NCBI RefSeq assembly: GCF_014640555.1
Contig: NZ_BMHE01000003.1
Span: 222,147 to 286,146, forward strand
Reading direction: 5' to 3'
Length of the DNA stretch: 64,000 bases
Source of the DNA: Paenibacillus marchantiophytorum
Lineage (GTDB): Bacteria; Bacillota; Bacilli; Paenibacillales; NBRC-103111
The notes below the pieces were generated by a model. The model worked only from the letters and a program-made list of their open reading frames with translations. It made no database searches and was not told the origin of the DNA. The position numbers and the translations under genes are program-made. This document shows positions 1 to 8,469 of the stretch, in pieces (the stretch's first letter is position 1; each line of letters starts with the position of its first letter).

Positions 1-119
1 AAATAGTAACACATTATGTCGATCTAGTCATTATCAAATTCAAAATATTAACCCATACTCTTCCAGCCTCTTACGACTCCACAGCAAAAAAAGCGGCTTT
101 GCCACCCCAAGAGATGAGT

Positions 120-455
120 GTATTCATAACGGTTTTCGACAAATTAGCGGATCGTAGTTCCCTTTGGGCTTTGCAATGACAGAGAGCGTCGATGAAAAGG
201 AACTATGATCCGCTAACTGGCGGAAACTGGGATAAATGTAGCATGAAAGGGAACTGAGATCCGCTATTTAAGCGGAACCTGCTGATTCCAACCGGGAAAA
301 GGTGGAATAGCGGATTTCAGTTCCCTCTGGCTTGGAATATGGCGGTTTTCAGAAATATAGCGCACTGTAGTTCCCTCGAACTCGCTATCCTGGACACATT
401 TTGCTAGTTTCGCGGCTTGACGTTCTCTTATCTCCACGCGATAGCTAAGCTAGCG
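120..455. repeat. Dispersed intergenic repeat, type A (locus R1)
   Basis: Noncoding stretch built from a 20-bp motif whose forward form reads like TAGCGGATCGTAGTTCCC. Forward copies lie near 144-162, 305-325 and 357-376, and inverted copies near 198-215 and 248-267, so motif starts are 50-57 bp apart. A degenerate sixth copy may lie near 410-432. The whole block is about 85% identical by eye to 12026-12350 and, in reverse orientation, resembles 28920-29200. Bases 1-119 hold nothing I recognise. Confidence 0.85.
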
Positions 456-463
456 AGCTCATT

Positions 464-1084
464 TTATTGGTCATAAGAACCGAGCAAACCTGACTTGTAT
501 CCTTTGGCCACCGCACCGATGCGTGTTTTGACGCCGAGCTTCTGATTGATCGACGTGAGATGGTATTCGACCGTGCGCTGGCTGATAGCCAACTGCAGGG
601 CGATCTCTTTGTTCGTCAACTCCACAGCGACCAGTTCCAACACCTCTCGTTCCTTCGGGGTAAGATGGTCCGGGGACCGGGACATCATTTTTTCCGAAAC
701 GAGTGCATAGCCCATCACACTTTGTTTAATGGCATTAATAATCTGGGCATAGGTGCTCTGCTTGGACAAGTAAGTATGCGCCCCGATTTCATAGGCTTTG
801 GCGTAAAACTCATCATACGTATAGCCGGACAGCAGGATGATTTTCAGAGAATGGCCGAAGCGTTCTTTCAACGTTTTCCCCAACTCGAATCCGTTCATAT
901 ACGGCATCGAGATGTCCATGACGAGCACGTCCGGCCGGCATTCGCCAATTTCTTCCAACAGCTCGCGAGGATCGCCGAACGTTCGCAGCACCTCGATGTC
1001 CGGCTCCTTATCGAGCCGGTTTTTCAACCCTTCGAGCACAAGGGGATGGTCGTCTAGCAGCACGACTCTTATTGGGTCAGGCAT
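464..1084 (-). CDS. NarL/ComA-type response regulator
   Basis: A 206-residue LuxR-type response regulator. The receiver has the acidic pair D11-D12, the phospho-acceptor D57 in VLVMDISMP and a conserved K in YLSK. The C-terminal GerE-type helix-turn-helix begins at LTPKEREVLELV and contains SQRTVEYHL. The reading frame is open further upstream, but I place the start at the ATG at 1084, because a GGAGG lies 9 nt before it; the ATG at 1090 would be only 3 nt away. The gene overlaps the end of the upstream sensor kinase by 8 bp, so the two are translated as a pair and this is very likely the kinase's partner. It should act as a dimeric DNA-binding activator; its targets cannot be read from here. 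ComA is the best-known relative, but there is no ComX or ComQ gene in the window. Confidence 0.9.
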   Translation of the reverse strand: MPDPIRVVLLDDHPLVLEGLKNRLDKEPDIEVLRTFGDPRELLEEIGECRPDVLVMDISMPYMNGFELGKTLKERFGHSLKIILLSGYTYDEFYAKAYEIGAHTYLSKQSTYAQIINAIKQSVMGYALVSEKMMSRSPDHLTPKEREVLELVAVELTNKEIALQLAISQRTVEYHLTSINQKLGVKTRIGAVAKGYKSGLLGSYDQ

Positions 1085-3002
1085 GGGCATGCGCCTCCGT
1101 TCCGTCTGGCAATTTGATCGTGACGACCGTTCCGTTTCCTGGGGAGGAGTCGATGTCCATACACCCGCCGAGATGGCTAATTTGGCTGTGCACGGACAGA
1201 AGGCCGAAACTTCTTTCCCTCTCAGGAGCAGGATACAAAACCGACGCGATGTCGAATCCTTTGCCGTTATCGGCAATTTCACAGCAGATTGTTTGCCGGT
1301 CCTTCCATAATCGGATGGTCACGTCAGTCGCTTCAGCATGCTTGAAGGCGTTATGGACGATTTCGCGTGTAGCTCGGAACAAATTCGTTTTGATAAGCTC
1401 ATTTGCCAGTTCTCCGGGAGGGAGCCCATAAGCGAGTTCGATTCGGATATCTCCTTTTTCCCGCATCGTGCGCATGAGCCATTGCAGCGCCTCTTTCAAA
1501 TCGCCTTTGTCGATGATAGGCGGATATAAGTCGTCGCAAAGTGTTCGAATCTCCCGCTGCGAGTCGTAGACGCATTTCAGCCAAACGGCGATTTGCTCTT
1601 TGTCCGCTATCCCCGTATCGTGCAGCTCCTCTAGGTCCCGCGACAAAAAGATCAAATTTTGCAGCAAATGATCATGCAAATAATAGGTGGTGCGAATGCG
1701 TTCGGATTGCTGCGCCTCAAGAAGGATTCGGTTGTATGGGATCATACTGCCTTGTGCATGCGACTTGTTCCCATTCTCCGCCAATTGCTTATACAGCTGC
1801 AGCTTTTGCCGTTCCAGCCATTCTGCCTGCCGCTCGGATTTGCGCTGAAAACGGTGCAAGCATTTGTGATAAATGAAAGTTAGCAGGACAAACAGCCCAA
1901 AAAGCAGGTAGGTCGCAATCATTGGCCCTTTGGCAGCCAGAGTGAACAACGCGAACGAACTACCAAAGTAAATGCCGTGAATAAGCAGCCGGGGAAAATA
2001 AAGCCGGATATCGAGCATGCTCCTGTCGATAAGCAGATACGTGATCGCACCGGAAAATGGTATGAGGCCGATGAGCGTATATTTGACAGGGAGGATAGGC
2101 TCCTCCCCGACGAGTATCGGAATGGCGAATAGAAACGTATACGGCAACAGGCTTAAGAACAGCCCGGCGAACAGGACGAGCAGTTGGTTTTGCTCCCGCT
2201 GGCCGAACGTTTTCCAGTAAGCGAAGGTGATGCCCGCCAGCAGCAGGAGTGTGCCGACAACCGTCAAATTGAGTATGTCCACGACCCAATTGTACACATC
2301 TTGACCCACAGCGATAAAGGAAACAAGCGATAGCGAGAGGACGATCGAATAAACCAAATAGCCTGCAAGCAGCTTCTTGAACCGGGTATGGACAGTTCGG
2401 AATACCAACAGCAAATAAAAAGAAAGAAGCAGATGCGGCAGCCAAATCGAGCATAAAATAATGATCAGTTCGGACACCGTTTTCTCGTCTGAAAACTGAC
2501 TCAGCACGCATAGTGCCATCATCCCGTTCAGCATATAAAACTGGCGGATAATGCATGACTCCGGCTTCGTCCGGACGGCAAAGATGCCGATGGCGAGCAG
2601 CGTCACTTCCAAGGCGGCCGAGATTATCATCAGGACGATGTCGCTCGGGCGTGGCGAGCTTCGGAACTCGAGCCGCGTTCCGTCCTGCTTCTCCACGGCG
2701 ATATAAGCCGCTCTGGTCAAGATGGTCCCGGAAACGGTCGCTACCAGTTTCGGACGGGGACTGCCGTCCATGGCTATAATCTTGTCGCCTGGCCGAATAT
2801 CCCAAACCGCCGCCTTACCGCTTTCGTCAATCGATTCGACCTTCCATCCGGCACTGGACGATTGCCCAAGCTCGATGCCGAGGTAAGGCGCATTGAAAGA
2901 AAGGATATGTATATAAAAGGCAAGTATGAGGTAACAAACGACGGATGCGGCAATCCATCGGCCATTTTTTTGTTTTGACTGCAAACGTTTAAGTCCGTTC
3001 AT
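1077..3002 (-). CDS. ComP/DegS-like membrane sensor histidine kinase with PDZ-like domain
   Basis: A 641-residue sensor kinase. After a first membrane helix (about 17-36) comes an extracytoplasmic PDZ-like segment (about 40-115, with the IRPGDKIIAMDG loop), then about seven or eight further helices (120-378). The cytoplasmic part carries a HisKA_3 dimerisation helix with the phospho-acceptor H443 in YYLHDHLLQNL, followed by an HATPase domain with the N-box (EIVHNAFKHAEA) and G-box (DNGKGFD). The layout resembles ComP of Bacillus, a pheromone sensor. The PDZ-like loop suggests that a peptide or unfolded polypeptide could be the signal, but that is inference. The response regulator gene follows directly with an 8-bp overlap. 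Confidence 0.88.
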   Translation of the reverse strand: MNGLKRLQSKQKNGRWIAASVVCYLILAFYIHILSFNAPYLGIELGQSSSAGWKVESIDESGKAAVWDIRPGDKIIAMDGSPRPKLVATVSGTILTRAAYIAVEKQDGTRLEFRSSPRPSDIVLMIISAALEVTLLAIGIFAVRTKPESCIIRQFYMLNGMMALCVLSQFSDEKTVSELIIILCSIWLPHLLLSFYLLLVFRTVHTRFKKLLAGYLVYSIVLSLSLVSFIAVGQDVYNWVVDILNLTVVGTLLLLAGITFAYWKTFGQREQNQLLVLFAGLFLSLLPYTFLFAIPILVGEEPILPVKYTLIGLIPFSGAITYLLIDRSMLDIRLYFPRLLIHGIYFGSSFALFTLAAKGPMIATYLLFGLFVLLTFIYHKCLHRFQRKSERQAEWLERQKLQLYKQLAENGNKSHAQGSMIPYNRILLEAQQSERIRTTYYLHDHLLQNLIFLSRDLEELHDTGIADKEQIAVWLKCVYDSQREIRTLCDDLYPPIIDKGDLKEALQWLMRTMREKGDIRIELAYGLPPGELANELIKTNLFRATREIVHNAFKHAEATDVTIRLWKDRQTICCEIADNGKGFDIASVLYPAPERERSFGLLSVHSQISHLGGCMDIDSSPGNGTVVTIKLPDGTEAHAHA

Positions 3003-3048
3003 TGTATGCGATCACCCGTTTCAAGTATAACATGCATGCCGCAAGAAT

Positions 3049-3083
3049 AGAGCAAACCTCGCCGCCTAAGGGAGATTTGCTCT
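3049..3083 (-). terminator. Hairpin after the SLH beta-lactamase-like gene
   Basis: An inverted repeat with arms AGAGCAAAcCTC and GAGATTTGCTCT lies between the stop of the upstream gene (3102) and the start of the sensor kinase (3002). There is one mismatch and only a short T-rich tail on the minus strand, so termination may be partial. Confidence 0.5.
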
Positions 3084-3101
3084 ATGTCAACAACGACTGC
3101 T

Positions 3102-5132
3102 TTACGGAAAACGATAAAACATAGCGGCGGCTTCTTTGCGCAGCATCGGCTGTTTCGACCGGTAGTCAACCGCGCCGGTTGCGTCCGGAACGACCTCCGG
3201 GCCGTAATAGCCTCTGGCGACGACGGTTTGCACGCCTTCCAACGCCCAGTCGTCGGTCTCTCCTTGCAGCGCAGCTTCAAGCGGAACGGCTCCGGCCGAG
3301 CCGAAGCCAAGCAGCAGCGCACGCGACAAGATGACGGCCGCTTCCTGGCGGGTGATCGGCCGGTCCGGCTCGAAAGCGTCGCCGGTCGTGCCGTTGACGA
3401 GGCCTAACGCAAGAGCCGTCTGGATTTCGGCCGCATACGGACTTTGCGCGGTGTCGGCGAACGACACTGGTTCCGGGGACAAAGGGATATCCGATAGTTT
3501 CAACAACTGCCCGACGAATTGGGCGCGGGTGATCGGCTGGTCAGGGCTAAACGCCAGGCTGTCTTCTTTCCCGAGCATGCCCTGCTGCTGAACATAGTAG
3601 ATGAATCTCGCATAGGGGTGGTTGTCTGGCACATCGGAGAAGGGTTTCGGGCCTGGCAGCTTTTCCGACCAACTGTCCGCTTTATTATAGGAAAAGTACA
3701 GCTTGCCTTCGCCGCCATCCTTAAATGCCGCTTTTCTGCCGGCTTCATCCTCGAACAGCAGCTCCTTGATTTGCTTCAAGCGATGCGTCCCGTAAGAATC
3801 GGTGACGAGCAGTCCGCCGTCTTGAGCAACTACATCGTAATGCCACATTGGAAGCCTTAAATCGCGGTAAAAGCCTTCCAGACGCCTAAGCTGATCTTTC
3901 GTTTGGCTTATGGGGGGCGCTGTTTCTTGCGGCGGAATTGGCGATTTCGGAAAATAATGATCCATGAACGATTTGAACAGCTGAGAACGGATCGTTCTCG
4001 CTTGCTGCGCACTGTTCAATGCGATGAACAGCCCTGTTTTGCGTTCGGGCAGCAGCCACATTTGTGCTTGAAAGCCTGAGGAAACGCCGGCCTTGTCGAT
4101 GACGGTTTGCCCGTTCGCGTACTCCGGGAACGAGGATTCGAAGCCGTAGCCCACGCCAGGAATGTCGGGATGAATCGATACATCAAGCCGCTGCATGTCC
4201 CGAATGGACTGCGCACTCAGGATCGATGCTTCTCCTAGTTTGCCGCCGTTCAGCTCAGCCCTCATGAACCGGGCCATATCGGCAGCTGTCGACATCAAGC
4301 CTCCGTCTGGCGAATTATTCGGATACGTGGCGTACTGCGCAAGCGGTTCGCCGGCTCCGTCATGCGGGACGGCAAGTCGTTTTTGCACGTCCGGTGTGAG
4401 GATTAAATAGCTGTCGGTCATACCGAGCGGCGTGAATATGTGATCAGCGACGATTTCATCGAACGGTTTAGCAGAGACATTTTGTACGATATAACCCAGC
4501 AGATCGTATGCGTAGTTGTCGTAACGGAACGCTTCTCCCGGCTTTCGGATAACGGTAGGAAGGTTATCTTTGACAAAGGCTTCCAGCGGGTACACATCCT
4601 GCGGGGCGCCCTCGTCCGTGTCCGCCTCCGTTTGGTCGAATCCACTCGTATGCGTCATCAGCTGCTTAAGTGTCAACGGAGCGCCCGTATTGTTCGGAAT
4701 CCGGAGCCCGTTCAAATAGCCGCCGATATCGCGGTCCAGATCGACTTTGTGCTGCTCGGCCAATTGCATGACGGCGGTGGCGGTAAACGTTTTGGAAAGG
4801 GAGGCCAGACGGAACAGTGTTTTGTCTGGATCGACCGGTATCTGACGCTCCGCGTCGGCGTAGCCGTATCCTTTGGCCAGCAGCGTCTGATCGTCCTTGA
4901 CGACGGCAATAACGGCGCCCGCGAGTTTTGCTTGAATGTCCGCCCGGTTGAAGAAGCCATCGATGAACGATTCCGTCTCCTTCGGATCGGAAGGTCCGCC
5001 TTGAGGCACCTTCGTCTCGGTCGCATAACTGGCTGGCGGGATGAACAGAGCTGCGTTGAACAAAGTGGCAATCAACAAAGCCAAAAGCGATTTGCGGATC
5101 TTGGAAGCGGGGAAAGCTGAGCGAATGTACAT
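3102..5132 (-). CDS. Secreted serine beta-lactamase-family protein with SLH repeats
   Basis: A 676-residue protein with a signal peptide (about 1-37), a class C beta-lactamase/PBP4*-type domain (about 50-400) and three C-terminal SLH repeats (about 495-676). The active-site signature is S111-L-S-K114; the second motif is Y204-D-N206; a KAG near residue 340 would be the third (KTG-like). SLH repeats bind pyruvylated secondary cell-wall polymer, so the enzyme should sit on the cell surface. Members of this family are more often peptidases or esterases than true beta-lactamases, and the substrate cannot be decided here. An AAAGGAG lies 6 nt before the ATG. A small dyad (TAGGGAC-TTAA-CGTCCTA, about 5160-5177) lies in the promoter region and could be an operator. 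Confidence 0.88.
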   Translation of the reverse strand: MYIRSAFPASKIRKSLLALLIATLFNAALFIPPASYATETKVPQGGPSDPKETESFIDGFFNRADIQAKLAGAVIAVVKDDQTLLAKGYGYADAERQIPVDPDKTLFRLASLSKTFTATAVMQLAEQHKVDLDRDIGGYLNGLRIPNNTGAPLTLKQLMTHTSGFDQTEADTDEGAPQDVYPLEAFVKDNLPTVIRKPGEAFRYDNYAYDLLGYIVQNVSAKPFDEIVADHIFTPLGMTDSYLILTPDVQKRLAVPHDGAGEPLAQYATYPNNSPDGGLMSTAADMARFMRAELNGGKLGEASILSAQSIRDMQRLDVSIHPDIPGVGYGFESSFPEYANGQTVIDKAGVSSGFQAQMWLLPERKTGLFIALNSAQQARTIRSQLFKSFMDHYFPKSPIPPQETAPPISQTKDQLRRLEGFYRDLRLPMWHYDVVAQDGGLLVTDSYGTHRLKQIKELLFEDEAGRKAAFKDGGEGKLYFSYNKADSWSEKLPGPKPFSDVPDNHPYARFIYYVQQQGMLGKEDSLAFSPDQPITRAQFVGQLLKLSDIPLSPEPVSFADTAQSPYAAEIQTALALGLVNGTTGDAFEPDRPITRQEAAVILSRALLLGFGSAGAVPLEAALQGETDDWALEGVQTVVARGYYGPEVVPDATGAVDYRSKQPMLRKEAAAMFYRFP

Positions 5133-5339
5133 AGGGATCTCCTTTGCCTTGAGATAGGTTAGGGACTTAACGTCCTATCCTTACCGTAGCACATTCTCTC
5201 AAGCGACAAATCCGTATCGCCACGCGGTATCCGCGCCGTTCGCGCATTTGTATTGCGTGATCGCGCCTAACCAATGGAGGAAGAGATTGGATTCTCGACC
5301 TCAATTTTAATGCTGCTGGGTACCCATAAGCTGGCGGAG

Positions 5340-5580
5340 GGTTATCGGGGAGTCACTCTAGCTGCCTCGAGCCGAGTGGGAACTACAGTGCGCTATTTTA
5401 GCAAAAAGTGGCATTATCGCGAGGCTGGGGGAACTATAGTACGCTATTCTGCTGTTTCAAGGGCAATTTCAGCGTTTTAGTGGAAATAAGACCCTGTAGT
5501 TCCGCTATGCCCCTCGCATCCCTCTATTTTCCTAAATAACGTACCAGAGTTCCTTTTAATCGGTTCTTCCGCTAATTTAG
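5340..5580. repeat. Dispersed intergenic repeat, type B (locus R2)
   Basis: Four copies of the 20-bp motif at about 50-bp spacing: two inverted (5377-5399 and 5428-5449, GGGAACTACAGTGCGCTATT type) then two forward (5484-5504 and 5533-5555). The arrangement is a loose mirror image around about 5465. The same order and much of the spacer sequence recur at 17995-18235. Confidence 0.85.
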
Positions 5581-5629
5581 AGACCGATTCCTCAGGTCGG
5601 CAAAGCCGTATTTCTCGTATTAACCGGCT

Positions 5630-5830
5630 TTTCTCGGTATTTCTTATCTTTCTCATCTTCACTCGTCTTATCTCGCTTTTTTCGTCATTGCTCATCTTCC
5701 TCGTCTTATCTCGTTTTTTCGTCTTCCCTCATCATCCCTCGTCTTATCTCGTCTTATCTCGTATTTCTCGCCCCCCCCTAATCTTCCCTCGTCTATTCCT
5801 ACCCTTATCCCCTATTCTTTGTACCTCTCT
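5630..5830. repeat. Pyrimidine-rich degenerate repeat tract
   Basis: About 200 bp almost free of purine runs on the + strand, made of degenerate units such as CTCGTCTTATCT and ending near a run of eight or nine C. It directly follows the 3' end of tatA on the minus strand, where the transcript would be purine-rich. No coding potential and no clear hairpin terminator were seen. Confidence 0.7.
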
Positions 5831-5994
5831 TTCTTGTCCTCTTCTAACAAATCCTTCGTTCCCTGTCTAAACTCTTTAATCGTTGTCCCGAGAGCACGGC
5901 CTAATTGCGGAAGCTTCGTAGGACCAAATAACAGCAGCGCAACAGCTAATAGGATGATAACTCCTGATACACCAATGCCAGAAAACATGTTCAT
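5812..5994 (-). CDS. tatA: Twin-arginine translocase subunit TatA
   Basis: A 60-residue TatA/E protein: one N-terminal membrane helix (GVSGVIILLAVALLLFG), the conserved FGPTKLPQLGRALG hinge and an amphipathic helix, then a short charged tail. TatA oligomerises to form the route by which folded Tat substrates cross the membrane. Two adjacent ATG codons (5997, 5994) are possible starts; an AAAGG lies 3 and 6 nt upstream respectively, favouring the second. The gene closely follows a ZIP transporter and a multicopper oxidase that has a twin-arginine signal, so it may be a dedicated TatA for that enzyme. No tatC is present in the window. Confidence 0.92.
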   Translation of the reverse strand: MNMFSGIGVSGVIILLAVALLLFGPTKLPQLGRALGTTIKEFRQGTKDLLEEDKKERYKE

Positions 5995-6013
5995 CATCTA
6001 CCTTTCATGTTTT

Positions 6014-7192
6014 TTAGAATTTCACCATTAGGGCCGTCACATACATAATGAGAATTCCAGCTGTTAAGCCTCCAAAATTCAACCAAGAAACGGGAGAAAG
6101 TCCCTTCTTCTCCGATTCTTTAAGAATCATTTTAGAAATCACATAAATGACCTGTAAAATAGCACCAGCACCTATGCCAAAGAATAACGCAGCCAGTGTA
6201 TCGTTAAATAGGAATCCTCCGGCCCAAGTTCCAATAATGGCAGGTCCGCCAGCTATCAAAGCTAACTTAACAAATATCTTCCAATTTGGACGTTCTTTAA
6301 GAAGTGGAGACGCAATTCCGACGCCTTCTGTGATATTGTGCAGGGTAAATCCAATGATGAGAAATGTGCCTAAAGCTGCCTCTCCAACAGCAAACGCAGA
6401 TCCGATTGCAAGACCTTCGCCTAAATTATGCAGGCCAATGCCTGTGGCAATTTTGGTAGCCACCCTTCTTCCATCGCTTTTATTGCTCAACTTGCGTTCA
6501 TTGGACTGATCCACAGCAATCAAGAAAAGACAACTAAGGAGTGCACCGAACCAAACTAATCCGGTCCCTTGAAATACGCTTGGCGCTTCCGTTGCCATTT
6601 CAAACCCTTCTTGAAAGGTATCAATAACTAAAAAGAATAACAGGCCAATCGTCATTGCGAGAATAGCATGCATCCCTTTAACAGAAAATCTACGTAAGAA
6701 TGGATACCATAATAGACCAAGTCCAACAGGAATAACCCCAACATAGAACCCAATTAAAGCATACTGCCAAAAGAGTTTGCCACTCGGTTCCGGCGTTGCG
6801 GCCGCTGCAGCCACTTCCCCCGTGAAGATTAAACCGTTCGAGGTAATAAATTTAATTTCATGAGGATCCCCTTGTACCCAAGGGTATGGAATTTTCACAG
6901 TTCCTTGTTCAAATCTCTTTAAGGTATCACTTGGCGAAAAACTAGCGTTCCAGAAGGCTCCATCAACAACAACTTGAGCAATAGTTATTGCCTCAGGTCC
7001 TGAGTTTAAAACTCTAACTTGAATGCCTTCATCATTGAGTGTAATTTTTTCAACATTCAAGACTTCAATTGGAGCAGCAGGCTCACTTTCAATTCCAGTC
7101 CCTACTTTAGCTATCGTTATGATAATTGCAATTAATAATACCAATGGAAGAATGCCCCAAAGAATCGCTTTTAACTTGTTAGAAGAACGCAT
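6014..7192 (-). CDS. ZIP-family divalent metal transporter with extracytoplasmic N-terminal domain
   Basis: A 392-residue membrane protein. A first helix (about 9-28) is followed by an extracytoplasmic beta-rich region (about 35-130) and then about eight helices. The two ZIP signatures are clear: HNLGEGLAIGSAF and HNITEGVGIASPL, whose His and Glu residues form the binuclear metal site in this family. ZIP proteins move zinc, iron or manganese into the cytoplasm. The extra N-terminal domain is longer than in ordinary ZIP proteins. It sits between a multicopper oxidase and tatA on the same strand, with short gaps, so the three are probably co-transcribed and concern metal oxidation or uptake at the cell surface. 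Confidence 0.88.
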   Translation of the reverse strand: MRSSNKLKAILWGILPLVLLIAIIITIAKVGTGIESEPAAPIEVLNVEKITLNDEGIQVRVLNSGPEAITIAQVVVDGAFWNASFSPSDTLKRFEQGTVKIPYPWVQGDPHEIKFITSNGLIFTGEVAAAAATPEPSGKLFWQYALIGFYVGVIPVGLGLLWYPFLRRFSVKGMHAILAMTIGLLFFLVIDTFQEGFEMATEAPSVFQGTGLVWFGALLSCLFLIAVDQSNERKLSNKSDGRRVATKIATGIGLHNLGEGLAIGSAFAVGEAALGTFLIIGFTLHNITEGVGIASPLLKERPNWKIFVKLALIAGGPAIIGTWAGGFLFNDTLAALFFGIGAGAILQVIYVISKMILKESEKKGLSPVSWLNFGGLTAGILIMYVTALMVKF

Positions 7193-7213
7193 AGCAATCG
7201 TTCGCCTCCTTTC

Positions 7214-8257
7214 TTATTCTGCAATGAAGAATCCCATCCATCCGAGCTCGGCAAATTCACTTTGATGGGCGTGAAACATATATCGTCCTGGGGCGGGGAA
7301 AACAATTTCTAGAATGCCACGTTCACCTTGACACTGCATAATCGTATCCGTGAAATTGGGGCGAGCCTCTGGATCTGCTCCAGTTGCATAATAGTTAAAG
7401 AAATTGGCATGCAGATGAAATGAATTAATGAGATCAAACTCCGTTAAATTACTTAGATAAATACGGACAAGTTCTCCGACTTTCACTTTGATCGGCTCTT
7501 GCTGATAAGCAAAGGCATACCCATTCACGGTATAAATTTCATTTTCCCCATCGAGGTCAAGATCATAGCCATTCATAAGCATATTGAATTCCTTGGCAAC
7601 AGCTCTTGGCTTCTTAGGATCAATGATGAAGTTGCCGTATAGTCCTTTATGAATATGTCTGGCAAGAGGCGCTACATGACAATGATAGACATGCATGCCT
7701 GCTGGTTTGGCTTCGAATTCATATGTAAAAGAGTCCCCTGAATTGACCGCTTCCAGCCCATCCATATTCGTAGGGTGCATGCCATGAAAATGGATGGAAT
7801 GCGGATGGCTCGTTGCATTGGAAAAATTCACGCGAAGGACATCCCCTTCTGTACATCGAATCGTTGGGCCAGGTATTGTGCCATTAAAAGTCCAGCCGGG
7901 GAATTTGATCCCTTTCGCGATCTCAACGTTTGCTTCATAGGCAGTAATCTCATATTCCCGCAAGGTTCTTCCGTCCGGCTGCTTGCTCACCTTCCCATAA
8001 TCAAATGTGGTGAGTGCTTTCTGCGCTGCTTTAAACCCCTCCGTCACTTCACCACTGGGTACATAACCGTGCTTCATACCCTTGTGCAATTGTCCCTTCA
8101 TAGCCTCATGAATGTCATGCTTATCCGCCGCTAATGTTGATTTACCAAACAAAGATGACGGATTCAATAACGTACTGCCAATGACAGCAAAAGCCCCTGC
8201 CGTTCCCATCTTCAGAAGATTGCGTCGCGATACCTTTTTATCTTGTTTCTGAAACAT
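7214..8257 (-). CDS. Tat-exported two-domain multicopper oxidase
   Basis: A 347-residue multicopper oxidase of the two-cupredoxin (nitrite reductase/small laccase) type. The N-terminus has a twin-arginine signal (SRRNLLKMG followed by a hydrophobic stretch). Copper ligand motifs are visible: HSIHFHGMH, HVYHCHVAPLARHIH, SFHLHANFF and MFHAHQSEFAELGWMG. The frame is open to a TTG at 8275, but GGGAGG lies 7-8 nt before the ATG at 8257, which I take as the start. The reaction could be oxidation of Fe(II), Mn(II), Cu(I) or phenols, or nitrite reduction; the sequence alone does not settle this. The adjacent ZIP transporter favours metal oxidation, by inference. Confidence 0.87.
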   Translation of the reverse strand: MFQKQDKKVSRRNLLKMGTAGAFAVIGSTLLNPSSLFGKSTLAADKHDIHEAMKGQLHKGMKHGYVPSGEVTEGFKAAQKALTTFDYGKVSKQPDGRTLREYEITAYEANVEIAKGIKFPGWTFNGTIPGPTIRCTEGDVLRVNFSNATSHPHSIHFHGMHPTNMDGLEAVNSGDSFTYEFEAKPAGMHVYHCHVAPLARHIHKGLYGNFIIDPKKPRAVAKEFNMLMNGYDLDLDGENEIYTVNGYAFAYQQEPIKVKVGELVRIYLSNLTEFDLINSFHLHANFFNYYATGADPEARPNFTDTIMQCQGERGILEIVFPAPGRYMFHAHQSEFAELGWMGFFIAE

Positions 8258-8299
8258 CTTTGGCCCTCCCAACAATTATTGCTTGTTCGCAATTCTTTT

Positions 8300-8372
8300 G
8301 ACCTAGGGAAACATTTAGCATAAAAAAATTTGTTTCCAATGGGACAAAAAGTTTACCAAAGGAAACAATGTA
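8300..8372 (-). promoter_or_regulatory. Cluster of GGAAAC/GTTTCC elements upstream of the multicopper oxidase
   Basis: Three related hexamers lie in 65 bp: GGAAAC near 8307 and 8361 and GTTTCC near 8332, the last two forming an inverted repeat (TTTGTTTCC with GGAAACAA). GGAAAC-type -35 elements are typical of ECF sigma factors, and an ECF sigma gene lies just upstream. No matching -10 was convincing, so the promoter call is tentative. Confidence 0.35.
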
Positions 8373-8469
8373 ATTTAACTATAAGCTGAAAGTTATGGTT
8401 TGTAAACCTATTTTTCACTTGGAAAAACAGATAAATATTGAGCATCCAAAATCCTTGCGCGATAGGAAC

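Noticed and set aside
120..455. Possible CRISPR array from 20-bp motifs at about 50-bp spacing
   Set aside because: Orientation alternates, the motifs are imperfect, spacers are shared between loci, and there are no cas genes.
560..1431. Several plus-strand frames across the response regulator and kinase genes
   Set aside because: They are shadows of well-supported minus-strand genes and resemble no protein family.
5274..5480. Small plus-strand ORF (68 codons)
   Set aside because: It runs through a type B repeat; the similar frame at 17959-18153 is an artefact of the shared repeat, not a conserved gene.
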